Shown in pieces: positions 9,403-18,597 of a stretch of 64,000 nt of DNA. This stretch comes from Pyrinomonadaceae bacterium (GTDB lineage: Bacteria; Acidobacteriota; Blastocatellia; Pyrinomonadales; Pyrinomonadaceae), in NCBI GenBank assembly GCA_030841105.1, contig JAVEDE010000095.1, positions 124,001-188,000 of the forward strand, given 5' to 3'. The position numbers and the translations under genes were made by a program. Each line of letters starts with the position of its first letter. Position 1 is the stretch's first letter. The notes beneath the pieces are model-generated. The model saw nothing but the letters and a program-made list of their open reading frames with translations, was not told the DNA's origin and did no database searches.

Positions 9403-11867
9403 TAACTCAGCGTTGAAGGATGAACGCGGAACGATGAACTGACCGCCGACTCATCGTTCGTCGTCCCGCGTTCATCATTAGCTCTCTGCGGTTCGTCCGT
9501 GACGGGGATTTCGACGAGGAACTTCGCGCCGCGCGGGCGGTTGGGTTCGGCGCGGATGCGCCCGCCGTGTTCGTTGACGATGCGCTGGACGATGGCGAGG
9601 CCGAGACCCGTGCCGCGCCCGCGCGTGGAAAAGTAGGGTTGGAAGAGACGCGAGAAGTCGGAGCGTTCGATGCCGTGGCCGGTGTCGCCGATCTCGACGA
9701 GGAGCATGCCGCGCGAGGGGTCGTGGCCGGTGGCGACGGTGATGCGCCGCTCGCCCGCAGGGGCGTCGGCCATCGCTTCGAGCGCGTTGTCAATCAGGTT
9801 GACGATGGCGCGGCGCATCTGCTCCGAGTCGAGCATGCCGGGCGGGAGCGTGCGCGCGAGGTGAACGTCGAGACGCACGTCTTCGAGTCGATCTTCGTAG
9901 AGCGCGACCGCCTGCCTCACCACCTCGTTCAAGTCGGCCGCTTCGAGCCGCGCGTGCGGCAGCCGCGCGAAGCGCGAGAACTCGTCAACCATCGCTTTCA
10001 AGCCCGCCACCTCGCGCGTGATCGTCGTCGTACATTCCTCGACCACCTGCGCCACGCGCGACACCTCGCCGCGCTCCGGTTCGACTCCGAGTTCGTTGAC
10101 CTCGCCGCCGTTCGGACTAAACGCGCCGCCGCTTGCGTTCGCCGTCTCGCCGCCGGCGTTCGCCACGCCGCCGTTCGACGGACTCTCGATGTTGTTGTCG
10201 CCCGCGCCGAACACGCGTCGGAAGTTGCGCGCGATGCGTTCGGCCGAAAGCTGGATGGGCGTCAGAGGATTTTTGATCTCGTGCGCCATGCGGCGCGCGA
10301 CCTCGCTCCACGCGGCGGCGCGTTGGGCGGCGAGCAATTCCGTCAAGTCTTCGATGACGAGCACGATACCGCGCGAGGAGCGTCCGCCCGCGCCGCCCTC
10401 GGTGAAATTGCCGAGCGCGGTGGCCGTGAGCGCGACGGGCAACACGCCGCCGTCGGCCGACGCACCGCGCGCCAGTTCCATCTGCCACGCCGCGCGCCCC
10501 GTCCGCCGCGCGCGCGCGAGCACGCCTTCGAGCACGAGATGATCTTCCACGCCGAGCATCCCCTTGAGCGGCGCGCCCGGCGCGGGCACTTCGCCGAGCC
10601 GGAGCATGAGCACGGCGGCGGCGTTGATGGTCGTCACGCGGTTCTCTTCATCGAGCGAGACGACGCCGGTCGAGAGCGATTCGAGCACGGTCTCGATGTA
10701 GTTGCGCCGCTCATCGAGCGCGAGGTTCTTGTCGCGGAGTTCGCCCGCGCCCGCTTCGATCCGTCGGCGGTTCTCTTCCAGTTGCGCGGTCATCTGGTTG
10801 AAAGAGGCGGCGAGGATGGCGAGTTCGTCGTCGGCGATGGTCGTCACGCGATGTGCGAGATTGCCGCGCGCCACCTCATCGGCCGCTTCGGCGAGCGCGC
10901 GGATGGGCGCGCCGATGCCGCGCGCGAGGTGGATCGCGCTCCACGTCGCCGCGAAGAGTAGCATCAGCGTCAGCAGGCCGAGCGTCGAGAGACCGAGCAG
11001 GCGAACTTTACGTTGACGCAGTTTGAAGTTCTCGAACGTCTGGCTGCTCATGACGAGTTCGGCGAGTTGCGGGTCGGCGCGACGTTCGCGCGCGGCGACG
11101 AGCGTGTGCAGACCGCCGACGGGCAGTTCCGTCACGTCGAACACACGGCCGCCGATGTTGATCTCGCCCTGCGTGTCGCCGCGCTCGCGCACAGCTCGGA
11201 CGCCGCTCAGGATCGCGTCCGCGTCGCCCGGTCGCAGGCCGCGCGTCGCCGTCTGGAAATCCGCGAGGCCGCCGACGGAGAGCAGAGACAAATTGCCGCG
11301 TTCGGCCAGTTCGTCGAGTTTGGGTTTGAGGTCATCGGCGGGCTGCGGTTCAGGCAACAGGCTGTGCGTGACGGCGACCGTCGCACGGAAACTCTCCGAC
11401 TCGCGCCGCGCCTCGTTCTTCTCTACCTCGCGCGCCTGCTGCATGACGCTTTCGGGCAAACTGCTGAACCACTTTTCGAGCGAGCGGTTGAAGAAGATGT
11501 AGGAGAAAACCGCCATCGCCGTGATCGGCAGCAGGCTCACGGTGATGAAGTAGACGACGAGCCGCGTCTTGATCTTCGAGCCGAGTTCGTGCGCGCGCCG
11601 CTCGCGTCGGAGTTTGACGAGGTTGCGCACGAAGATGAAGGTGAAGACGATGAAGGCGACGAAGTTGAGCGACGAGAGCGCGTAGAGCAGCAGCGTGTCG
11701 GCGGCCGTGTCGGGCGTGAAGACTTCCCACAGCCCGAAGACCTGCAAGGCGATGAGCACGAACAGCAGCGAGAGCACGAGGCCGCCGAGCAACCACGGCG
11801 CGCTGCGTCGTTTGGCCTTCAACTCGCCCGCCGCTTCCGGCGTCTGTTCGTTGGGTTCGTCAGTCAT
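9402..11867 (-). CDS. NtrY-like membrane sensor histidine kinase
   Basis: About 821 residues. Two N-terminal membrane segments, a third near the start of the sensor region, an extracytoplasmic region, a fourth membrane segment, HAMP (PIRALAEAADEVARGNLAHR), PAS, then histidine kinase with H-box RRMAHEIKNPLTPIQ and ATPase boxes LIDNALEAM, GDTGHGI, GRGTGLGL. A stretch of about 45 Asn/Gly/Ser-rich residues is inserted between the two helices of the dimerisation domain, right after the H-box helix. The C-terminal 25 residues are encoded by an intergenic-type repeat (9414-9476). The ATG at 11867 is preferred to longer starts, which would overlap the divergent gene at 11999. Confidence 0.9.
9414..9476. 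repeat. Imperfect inverted repeat, GATGAACGCGG family, inside the 3' end of the kinase gene
   Basis: ATGAACGCGGAACGATGA is answered by TCATCGTTCGTCGTCCCG and CGCGTTCATCAT. Same unit family as 22621-22734 and 51598-51700. It lies inside the reading frame and encodes the low-complexity C-terminal tail. Confidence 0.75.
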
Positions 11868-11998
11868 CACGTTCGCGGGGACAGAGTTTAGCACGCCCGG
11901 CGCGCGCCGGGGCACTGCGCCTCTCACCACACGCGCGCGGTTTCGGTTACAATCGGCGGCGACTTGCCCGATCCACCGCACGCGAACGCCGTCAACAC

Positions 11999-12973
11999 AT
12001 GAACCCACTCGACATTTTTCTCAACCGCCAACGCCGACTACGCAGCGGTTGGCGACTCATAATCTTCTGCGCCGTCTACTACACCGCGCTCGCCGCGTTC
12101 TTCTCAACCGTCAGGACGTTCATTTTCCTGTCCGGCAAAAACCCCGACCAGTTGCTCTCCGGGACGCCCGGCTACATCGTGCAAGCCTTCGTACTCTTCA
12201 CGACCGCGCTCGTCGTCGGCTGGGGCTGCGGCCGCCTGTTTGAAGACTTGCCGCTGCGCGCTCTCGGCTGGACGCTTCACCGCGGCTGGCTGCGCGATCT
12301 ACTGATCGGCACACTGCTCGGCGTGGTGTCGCTCATGCTCGCCGCGCTTGTGGCGACTGTGCTCGGCGGCTACAATTTCGGCGTCGCATCGTCAATCTCG
12401 AACGTCGCATTCTTAAAAACTTTCTTCGGCTCGGCGTTCATCTTCGTGATCGCGGCCGCCGCCGAAGAGATGCTGTTTCGCGGCTACCCCTTGCAGACGA
12501 TGATGCGCGCGCTGCCCTTTCTCGCGGCGGTAGTGCCCTCGTCCGTCCTGTTCGCCTGCGTGCATCTCGACAACCCGAACGTCGCGTGGGGCTTCACCTT
12601 CATCAACACGACGCTCGCCGGGTTCTGGCTCGCGGTCGCCTACCTGCGCACGCGCAGCCTGTGGTTTCCGCTCGGCCTCCACTGGGCTTGGAACTGGGCG
12701 ATGGGCGCGCTGCTCGGCCTGCCCGTCAGTGGCATCACGAGCCTGACGCGCGCGCCGCTCCTGCACGCCACCGACACAGGCCCCGCGTGGCTCACCGGCG
12801 GCGCATACGGCATCGAAGGCGGCGTGGCCTGCACCGTCGCACTCATCATCTCAACGATCTTTATCTGGAAGACGACTCTGCTGAAGGCGGATGTAGAGTT
12901 GAAGCAATTTACCGACGGTGAGATGCCGGAGAGAGTGACGATAAGACAGTCACAAGTGACGGGTGACAAGTAA
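11999..12973 (+). CDS. CPBP-family intramembrane metalloprotease
   Basis: A 324-residue multi-spanning membrane protein with the CPBP (CAAX protease/bacteriocin-processing) motifs: EEMLFRG (EExxxR), FACVH (FxxxH) and HWAWNW (HxxxN). Homologues cleave prenylated or peptide substrates or serve in self-immunity; the substrate here is unknown. About 7-8 hydrophobic segments are visible. The last residues (QVTGDK) and the TAA stop are formed by the GTGAC repeat that follows. It is divergent from the NtrY-like kinase and convergent with citrate synthase. Confidence 0.88.
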   Translation: MNPLDIFLNRQRRLRSGWRLIIFCAVYYTALAAFFSTVRTFIFLSGKNPDQLLSGTPGYIVQAFVLFTTALVVGWGCGRLFEDLPLRALGWTLHRGWLRDLLIGTLLGVVSLMLAALVATVLGGYNFGVASSISNVAFLKTFFGSAFIFVIAAAAEEMLFRGYPLQTMMRALPFLAAVVPSSVLFACVHLDNPNVAWGFTFINTTLAGFWLAVAYLRTRSLWFPLGLHWAWNWAMGALLGLPVSGITSLTRAPLLHATDTGPAWLTGGAYGIEGGVACTVALIISTIFIWKTTLLKADVELKQFTDGEMPERVTIRQSQVTGDK

Positions 12974-13043
12974 CAAGTGACGGGTGACAAGTTAAAGCTA
13001 ATCAGCTTTAACTTGTCACCCGTCACTTGTCACTCGTCACTGC
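12951..13043. repeat. Long palindrome, GTGACAAGTGAC family
   Basis: Arms at 12973-12999 and 13004-13030 are perfectly complementary over 27 bp around a 4-nt loop (AATC); the pairing goes on outward with two mismatches to about 12963/13040. It spans the whole gap between two convergent stop codons (12973 and 13045) and could end transcription from both sides, although there is no T-tract. Confidence 0.9.
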
Positions 13044-13044
13044 C

Positions 13045-14262
13045 TTACAGTCTTTCGCTAATCGGCACGTACTCCAGATCGCGCGGGCCGATGTATTCGG
13101 CGCGGGGGCGGATGAGTTTGTTGTTGGCGTATTGTTCGAGCACGTGCGCCGTCCAGCCCGAAATGCGCGAGACGGCGAAGATGGGCGTGTAGAGTTCGAG
13201 CGGGATGCCCATCATGTAATAGGTCGAGGCCGAGTAGAAATCCACGTTCGGGTACATGCCCTTCTCGCGGTGGATGTAATCCTCGATCTTGCGCGAAATC
13301 TCGTACCACTTCGTCTCGCCCTTCGACGCGCCGACCTCCTGCGAAAACTTCCGCAGGTGCGTGGCGCGCGGGTCTTCCGTCTTGTAGACGGCGTGGCCGA
13401 TGCCCATGATCTTCTTCTTCTGCGCGAGCGCGTTTTTGACGAACTCCTCGGCTTTGTCAACTTCGCCGATCTCCAAGAGCATCTTCATCACGTTCGTGTT
13501 CGCGCCGCCGTGCAACGGGCCGGAGAGCGCGGCGATGGCCGCCGTCACCGCGCCGTACACGTCCGCGAGCGTGCCCGCGACGACGCGCGCCGTAAAGGTC
13601 GAGGCGTTCAGTTCGTGGTCGGCGTGCAGGATGAGACAGATGTCGAAGATGCGCGCCTCGCGCTCGGAAGGCATCTCGCCCTTGAGCATGTAGAGGAAGT
13701 TGGTGGCGATGTCGAGTTCGGGTTTCGGCGGAATCGGGTCTTGGCCGTTGCGGATGCGTTCGATGGCGGCGACGAGGACGGGAAACTGCGCGGTTAAACG
13801 CGTCGCCGTGCGCAGCGCGCCCTCGCGTGAGATGTCGCAGCACTCCTTGTCGTAGAAGTCGAGCGCGGAGACGGCCGTGCGCAGCATGTCCATCGGCTCG
13901 GCGTCGCGCGGGAAGGCGCGGATCAGTTCGACGATCTGCTGCGGCAACTCGTAGTGCGCGCCGATGTCCTGTTTGAACGCGTCGAGTTCCGGCTGTTTCG
14001 GCAGACGCCCGTGCCAGAGCAGGTAGACGGTCTCTTCAAAAGTCGAATGCGCGGCCAGATCGTGAATGTCGTAGCCCTGATAAATGAGTATGCCCTGCTC
14101 GCCGTTCACGTCGCCGATTGACGAACTCGCGGCCACGACGCCGCGCAAGCCCGCGCCGCCCGCCGCCGTTGCGGTGGTTGCAGCGGCGGCGGCAGCAGGC
14201 GCGCTCGCTTCCTTCGGTGTGTCCGTCGCAGGCGCGGTTGCAGCTTCCTTCGCGTTTTCCAT
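13045..14262 (-). CDS. gltA: Citrate synthase (citrate/2-methylcitrate type)
   Basis: Condenses acetyl-CoA (or propionyl-CoA) with oxaloacetate at the entry of the TCA cycle. Motifs: HADHELNAST with catalytic His, GPLHGGAN, MGIGHAVYK, and DFYSAS near the end (active-site Asp). The catalytic body begins near residue 38; the first 37 residues are a low-complexity Ala/Thr leader (AAAAAATTATAAGGAG) of unknown role. The rest matches the short prokaryotic type II family. Whether citrate or methylcitrate is the main product cannot be decided, but no prp genes are nearby. Confidence 0.93.
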   Translation of the reverse strand: MENAKEAATAPATDTPKEASAPAAAAAATTATAAGGAGLRGVVAASSSIGDVNGEQGILIYQGYDIHDLAAHSTFEETVYLLWHGRLPKQPELDAFKQDIGAHYELPQQIVELIRAFPRDAEPMDMLRTAVSALDFYDKECCDISREGALRTATRLTAQFPVLVAAIERIRNGQDPIPPKPELDIATNFLYMLKGEMPSEREARIFDICLILHADHELNASTFTARVVAGTLADVYGAVTAAIAALSGPLHGGANTNVMKMLLEIGEVDKAEEFVKNALAQKKKIMGIGHAVYKTEDPRATHLRKFSQEVGASKGETKWYEISRKIEDYIHREKGMYPNVDFYSASTYYMMGIPLELYTPIFAVSRISGWTAHVLEQYANNKLIRPRAEYIGPRDLEYVPISERL

Positions 14263-14308
14263 GATGGGTATCCTTGAAGTTGTTTAAGTTGAGTCGAAGA
14301 TAACAAAT

Positions 14309-14384
14309 GGGGTGACAAGTGACAAGCGACGGGTGACGGGAGGAAAGCGGTAAATCGTAAATCGTAAATCGTGAATAGAAACTA
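14309..14384. repeat. Tandem oligomer repeats upstream of citrate synthase
   Basis: GTGACAAGTGACAAGCGACG followed by a run of GTAAATC units (14350-14375). The same two unit families are combined in the nested element at 32490-32697. Here they are tandem only, without a matching second arm. Confidence 0.75.
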
Positions 14385-14427
14385 AGCCGCGACTCCTTTG
14401 CCGACGCCGAACGGCTCGCCGGTTTTC

Positions 14428-15276
14428 TTAAGATTCGAGGCTCGTGAGACGCACGGGTTGGCCGCGCTCGGCGCACAGTAGTTGAGCAGCGGACGCACGG
14501 TTCGCGGCGATCTCAAGAAAGCCCGCGCTGCCCCAGATGGCAAACAATTCACACGCCGCATCCGCCCCGCCGCCCGCCGCGTCCGTCACGCCGTCGCCCG
14601 CCGCGTCTGCGTAAAAACGTCGAAACGAACTGATCTCCCGCCCGCCGATCTCCAACTTCGCGCCCCGCGCGAACTCTGCACCCGCCAACTCCCGGCGCGT
14701 GATGTTCGTGACGAGGTTGCCGAAGCGATCTACATGAATGATCGTGGCTGACCACGCCGTTGCGCCGTCGTCGCCGCCGTCGCGCACCGGCGCAAGCGGC
14801 GCGAGTCGCACGTAGTCGTCAACCAACTCGCCGAACGCTTCGGGCACGACGCCTTTCGACAGCGCGCCCGCGATTGGCGCGAAGATGTCGCGCCCGTGAA
14901 AGGTCGCGCTCACGTGCGCGCGAAAATATTTTTCGTTCGTCAATTGATAGACGCGCACGTCGCGCTCGCGTTCGCAGACGTAGCTGAAGAGACCGTTGTC
15001 GGGGCCGACGAAGAAGTAGCTATCGGTGGCGATGAGGAGCGGGCGACGCGTCGAGCCGACGCCGGGGTCAACCACCGCGACGTGGATCGTCCCCGGCGGA
15101 AAACTATCGTAGGCGGCGAGCAGCGTGAACGCGCCCGCCTGCACGTCGTGCGCGACAATCTCGTGCGTGATGTCAACGATCTGTGCGTGTGAGTTGACCG
15201 ATAGGATCGCGCCCTTCAACGCCCCGACGAAATAATCGGCCGCGCCAAAGTCGGTCAATAGTGTGACGAGTGGCAT
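14428..15276 (-). CDS. S-adenosylmethionine hydrolase (DUF62, SAM hydroxide adenosyltransferase)
   Basis: A 282-residue member of the fluorinase/chlorinase fold that, in most bacteria, splits SAM with water into adenosine and methionine. Motifs: LLTDFGAADYF at the N-terminus, VVDPGVGS, VGPDNGLF, ATFHGRDIFAP, and HVDRFGNLVTN in the C-terminal domain. A Gly/Ala/Asp-rich insertion (DAAGDGVTDAAGGGADAA) extends a C-terminal loop. No halide-binding loop argument can be made from sequence, so hydrolase is the default call. Confidence 0.9.
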   Translation of the reverse strand: MPLVTLLTDFGAADYFVGALKGAILSVNSHAQIVDITHEIVAHDVQAGAFTLLAAYDSFPPGTIHVAVVDPGVGSTRRPLLIATDSYFFVGPDNGLFSYVCERERDVRVYQLTNEKYFRAHVSATFHGRDIFAPIAGALSKGVVPEAFGELVDDYVRLAPLAPVRDGGDDGATAWSATIIHVDRFGNLVTNITRRELAGAEFARGAKLEIGGREISSFRRFYADAAGDGVTDAAGGGADAACELFAIWGSAGFLEIAANRASAAQLLCAERGQPVRLTSLES

Positions 15277-15287
15277 GGGAGAGGAAG

Positions 15288-15399
15288 CGGAGGGGAAAGG
15301 TAAAAGGGCAAGGGGTAAAGGAAAAGAAAAACCAGAGGGCGCGTAGTGCCGCTCTGTGCGGTTTCCCTTACCCTTTACCCCTTGCCCCTTCCCCTTTAT
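15288..15399. repeat. Inverted repeat, GGGGTAAAGGGG family
   Basis: GGGCAAGGGGTAAAGG (15306-15321) is exactly complementary to 15372-15387, inside longer imperfect arms of purine-rich and pyrimidine-rich strands. It fills the gap between two minus-strand genes and overlaps the last codons of the upstream gene (stop at 15396). Same family as 61594-61708. Confidence 0.85.
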
Positions 15400-16451
15400 T
15401 GAATCCGCGTTTCGGTCGAGGTGCGGATCATGAGTTCCTGACCGCGTTCGAGGCGGATGTCTTTGCCGCGCGAGGTGATCGCGCCGCCCGCGCCGATGCT
15501 GCCGCCGATGACCGCGCCGATGGCCGCGCCTTTGCCGCCGCCCGCAATCGCGCCGATGATCGCGCCGATGCCTGCGCCCGCGCCGACTTTCGCCGCGTCG
15601 TCCTTCGTCGTGCTCTGGCCGCGCACGCCGCCCTCTTCGTCAACGTCGGCGACGTTGCCGGTCGAGCGGCCGACCACTTCGATGACCTGCGCGTTGAAGT
15701 TCGTGTAGCGGCCGTCGGGCAGACTGATCTGCTCGAAGTCGAGTTGCAACTCGGCCGTGCCGCGCACCTTGCCCGCGCGCTTCACGTTCTTGACGCGCCC
15801 CGTCACCTGCGCGCCCGCATACTCGGCCGGTTCGATGACGCGCGCCTCGAAACGGTCGCCGCGCTGCGTCGCGTCGGTCGAGAGGTTGGTTAAGAGTTCG
15901 ACGCGCATGGTCGTATCCAGAGGAAGGTCGAGCGTGCCGATCTGGCGTTGCGGCGCGTTGCCGCTGCGATTGTCGGAATCGCTCGCGCGAGAGTCGCCGG
16001 TCGAGTCGGACGTGCCGCGCGTGTCGCTCACGGGTTGCGTGCTCGCCTGCGCCGAAGACGCGCCGCGCCGCGAGAGACCCGCCGGGACGATTGAGTCGAA
16101 GCCGCGCCGTTCAAACCCGGCCTCGTAGCCGACCTCGAAACCCTGCTGGTAGCCGTCGCGATAAACTTCGAGCGCGCCGTAAGCGGGGATGTAGGCGCGG
16201 TCGGCGCGGGCGTACTCTTCCTTATTGCGATAGTCGCGCGCGGCGCGTTCGATGGAGTCGCGATAGCCCGCCTGATAGCCGTCGGAATAGCCCGTGCGAT
16301 AACCGCGTTCGAGCGCGCCCGCCTGTTGCGTCGCCGTGGCGGCGTTCGCGTCATCGAGACTCGCGGCGCGTGAGACGTGTGTCGCGGGGAGGACGACGAC
16401 GGCCAGCGCGAGGGACATGGCGGCGGGCAAAAATCGTGTGCGGGTCTGCAT
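15396..16451 (-). CDS. Exported glycine-zipper protein with Tyr/Gly repeats
   Basis: A 351-residue protein with a signal peptide (MQTRTRFLPAAMSLALAVVV..., cleavage near AASL). Residues about 50-130 carry several GY-x(3)-G-Y repeats (ERGYRTGYSDGYQAGYRD, GYQQGFEVGYEAGFE). The middle 190-280 is a beta-rich domain (DTTMRVELLTNLSTDATQRG... ARVIEPAEYAGAQVTGRV). Residues about 295-330 form a glycine zipper (GAGAGIGAIIGAIAGGGKGA), which normally packs in or on membranes, and the end (ERGQELMIRTSTE) is beta-like. Likely envelope-associated; no function assigned. Confidence 0.8.
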   Translation of the reverse strand: MQTRTRFLPAAMSLALAVVVLPATHVSRAASLDDANAATATQQAGALERGYRTGYSDGYQAGYRDSIERAARDYRNKEEYARADRAYIPAYGALEVYRDGYQQGFEVGYEAGFERRGFDSIVPAGLSRRGASSAQASTQPVSDTRGTSDSTGDSRASDSDNRSGNAPQRQIGTLDLPLDTTMRVELLTNLSTDATQRGDRFEARVIEPAEYAGAQVTGRVKNVKRAGKVRGTAELQLDFEQISLPDGRYTNFNAQVIEVVGRSTGNVADVDEEGGVRGQSTTKDDAAKVGAGAGIGAIIGAIAGGGKGAAIGAVIGGSIGAGGAITSRGKDIRLERGQELMIRTSTETRIQ

Positions 16452-16720
16452 ATTTTCTCTCCTTAAAAAGTTCCGGCAAAAGGATTGCGGCTCGTCGAAA
16501 GTGCGCGCGTCGCGTGTGCATCAGGAGCGTCCGGGGTTCTCACGACGGCCTATGCTAACACTTCGCCCCGCCGTCGTGAATCGGCTTTTGAGGCCGCTTG
16601 ACCGCGCCCCCCTGCGCCGCTAGACTCCGTTACGTGCCGCGACACAACATGCGCCGGACGACTGCGGGAGAGAGTGTGTCGCCGCCGACGCGGAAAGCTG
16701 TCAGTTGCTTGTGATGTAAG

Positions 16721-16826
16721 ACGGCCGACCGTCAGTTGTCCGTCGTCAGTAGTCGGTTGTCGGTTGTTTCGTTTGCTTACGTGAGTTGCCGGAAGTTTGG
16801 TTGCACTACTGACAACGGACAAAGAA
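16721..16826. repeat. Inverted repeat, GTTGTCCGTCGTC family
   Basis: TTGTCCGTCGTCAGTAGT (16736-16753) pairs with 16805-16822 at 17 of 18 positions; the loop of 51 bp holds further units (AGTCGGTTGTCGGTTGT). It ends 10 bp before the cysteine desulfurase ATG. Same family as 55525-55655. Confidence 0.8.
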
Positions 16827-16832
16827 CCTTTT

Positions 16833-18050
16833 ATGCGGAGAGTTTATTTAGACAACAGTGCGACGACGCCGGTTGACCCGCGTGTGGTCGAGGCGATGCT
16901 GCCTTATTTGACGGAGAAGTTCGGCAACGCTTCGAGCGTCCACTTCTACGGGCAGGAGGCGCGTGTCGCGCTCGACCGCGCGCGTCGCGAAGTGGCCGCG
17001 CTCATCAACGCGCGCCCGAACGAGTTGGTCTTCCTCTCCGGCGGCACGGAGGCCAACAACCTAGCCATCCGCGGCATCGCCGAGTCCAACGCCGAACACG
17101 GCCGCCACATCATCACTTCGCAGATTGAACACTCGGCCGTGCGCGGTGTGTGCGATGCGTTGGAGAAACGCGGGTGGGAAGTGACGCGCCTGCCCGTCTA
17201 TACGGACGGCATCGTGCGCGCGGCGGACGTGCGCGCCGCGCTCCGGCCGGACACCGTGCTGATCACAGTCATGCTCGCCAACAACGAGATCGGCACGATT
17301 CAACCCGTCGTAGAGATCGGCGCGCTCGTGCGCGAGGAACGAGAGGCGCGCGGGCGCAAGTACCTCTGGCTGCACACGGACGCCGTGCAAGCGGCCGGGC
17401 GCATGACGGTTGACGTGGACGCGCTCGGCTGCGACCTGCTCTCGCTCTCCGCGCACAAACTGAACGCTCCGAAAGGCGCGGGCGCGCTCTACGTGCGGCG
17501 CAGCGTGCGGCTCACGCCGCAGTCAATCGGCGGCCATCAGGAACGCGAACGCCGCGCGGGCACAGAGTCCGTCCCCTTGCTCGTCGCCTTTGGCTGTGCC
17601 GCCGCGCTCGCCCGCGAAGAACTGCCCCAACGCATCGAGCACCTCAGACGCTTGCGCGACGAGTTCGAGCGTGGCGTCGAAGCCCGCGTCTCAGACATCG
17701 TGTACAACGGCGACCGTGAGCGGCGTCTGCCGCACCTGTCGAACATCTCTTTCCGCTTCATCGAAGGCGAGGGCTTGCTCATCAATCTGGACATGCAGGG
17801 CGTCGCCGTCTCCACCGGGTCGGCCTGCTCCTCCGGCTCGCTCGAACCCTCGCCCGTCATACGCGCCCTCGGCCGCGACGACGAACTCGCGCGCGGCTCG
17901 ATCCGTTTCAGCCTCGGCAAAGACACGACGGCCGAGGACATCGCCTACGTCCTCGAAGTGCTGCCCCGCGCCGTCGAAAATTTGCGCCGCCTCTCGCCTC
18001 TCTACCAGAAATCGCTCGCCGGACGCGCCTGCGAAACCACGCCCGCATGA
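16833..18050 (+). CDS. Cysteine desulfurase (IscS/NifS type)
   Basis: PLP enzyme that takes sulfur from cysteine for Fe-S cluster and other thio-cofactor synthesis. From the ATG at 16833: YLDNSATTP at 5-13, H100, PLP lysine K209 in SAHKLNAPKG, and the catalytic loop STGSACSSGS with C332. Length 405 fits the family. The 12 residues added by a TTG/GTG start at 16797 come from the upstream repeat and are not part of the fold, so the ATG is preferred. The following gene is its IscU-like partner. Confidence 0.94.
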   Translation: MRRVYLDNSATTPVDPRVVEAMLPYLTEKFGNASSVHFYGQEARVALDRARREVAALINARPNELVFLSGGTEANNLAIRGIAESNAEHGRHIITSQIEHSAVRGVCDALEKRGWEVTRLPVYTDGIVRAADVRAALRPDTVLITVMLANNEIGTIQPVVEIGALVREEREARGRKYLWLHTDAVQAAGRMTVDVDALGCDLLSLSAHKLNAPKGAGALYVRRSVRLTPQSIGGHQERERRAGTESVPLLVAFGCAAALAREELPQRIEHLRRLRDEFERGVEARVSDIVYNGDRERRLPHLSNISFRFIEGEGLLINLDMQGVAVSTGSACSSGSLEPSPVIRALGRDDELARGSIRFSLGKDTTAEDIAYVLEVLPRAVENLRRLSPLYQKSLAGRACETTPA

Positions 18051-18055
18051 CACAT

Positions 18056-18140
18056 GAGTTTCAAGTTTCAGGTTTCAGGTTTCAGGACTGACAAGCTCTC
18101 TGTTCTTTAACTTGAAACTTGAAACCTGAAACTTGAAACC
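18056..18140. repeat. Inverted repeat, GTTTCAGGTTTCA family
   Basis: Arm 18058-18086 is made of four GTTTCA(A/G) units and pairs with 18112-18139 region units GAAACTTGAAACC at 27 of 29 positions; both exceptions are G-U pairs on the plus strand. It lies between the desulfurase stop and the IscU-like ATG at 18144, so it is probably transcribed within the operon. Confidence 0.85.
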
Positions 18141-18143
18141 CCG

Positions 18144-18527
18144 ATGAGTTACTCCGAGACCGTCAAAGATCATCTCGCGCACCCGCGCAACGCGGGCGAA
18201 CTCGCCGACGCCGACGCCGTGGCCGAGTTGACCAACCCCGCCTGCGGCGACCGCCTCCGTCTCATGCTGCGCATCCGCGACGGCCGCATCGCCGCCGCGC
18301 GCTTCCTCGCCTACGGCTGCCCGCCCACGCTTGCCTGCGGCTCTGCGCTCACCTCGATGCTCGTAGGCATCACCCCCGCCGAAGCTGCGCTCATCACCCG
18401 CCAACAACTGATCCATACGCTCGACGGCCTGCCCGCGCGCAAAAACCACGCCGCCGCCCTCGCCATCGAGACGCTCCACGCAGCCTTGCTCTCGCACACT
18501 GCCGGAGTTAACGGCGCGCAGACGTAA
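18144..18527 (+). CDS. IscU/NifU-N-like Fe-S scaffold protein lacking the third cysteine
   Basis: A 127-residue protein of the IscU/NifU N-terminal family, next to a cysteine desulfurase, so a role in Fe-S assembly is likely. C34 with D36 (NPACGD) and C59 (AYGCPP) match the first two cluster ligands. The usual third cysteine after His in the helix before the end is replaced: PARKNHAAALA has A103. An additional cysteine, C65 (LACGSALTSM), lies six residues after C59. It may use C65 or another ligand, or act as a carrier. The C-terminal NifU thioredoxin-like domain is absent. Confidence 0.8.
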   Translation: MSYSETVKDHLAHPRNAGELADADAVAELTNPACGDRLRLMLRIRDGRIAAARFLAYGCPPTLACGSALTSMLVGITPAEAALITRQQLIHTLDGLPARKNHAAALAIETLHAALLSHTAGVNGAQT

Positions 18528-18597
18528 GTTCTCGCCCGCCACTTCACTTGAAGTGTTATGATGAGGCCGAACAGCCCTGAGCGGCCAGAGGTGCAAC

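Noticed and set aside
9567-10961. Open frame opposite the NtrY-like kinase
   Set aside because: Shadow of GC-rich codons; kinase boxes are clear on the minus strand.
14380-14427. C-terminal-like peptide KKTGEPFGVGKGVAA on the minus strand after the DUF62 stop
   Set aside because: Out of frame with DUF62 and only 15 codons; could be a frameshift relic, but nothing else supports it.
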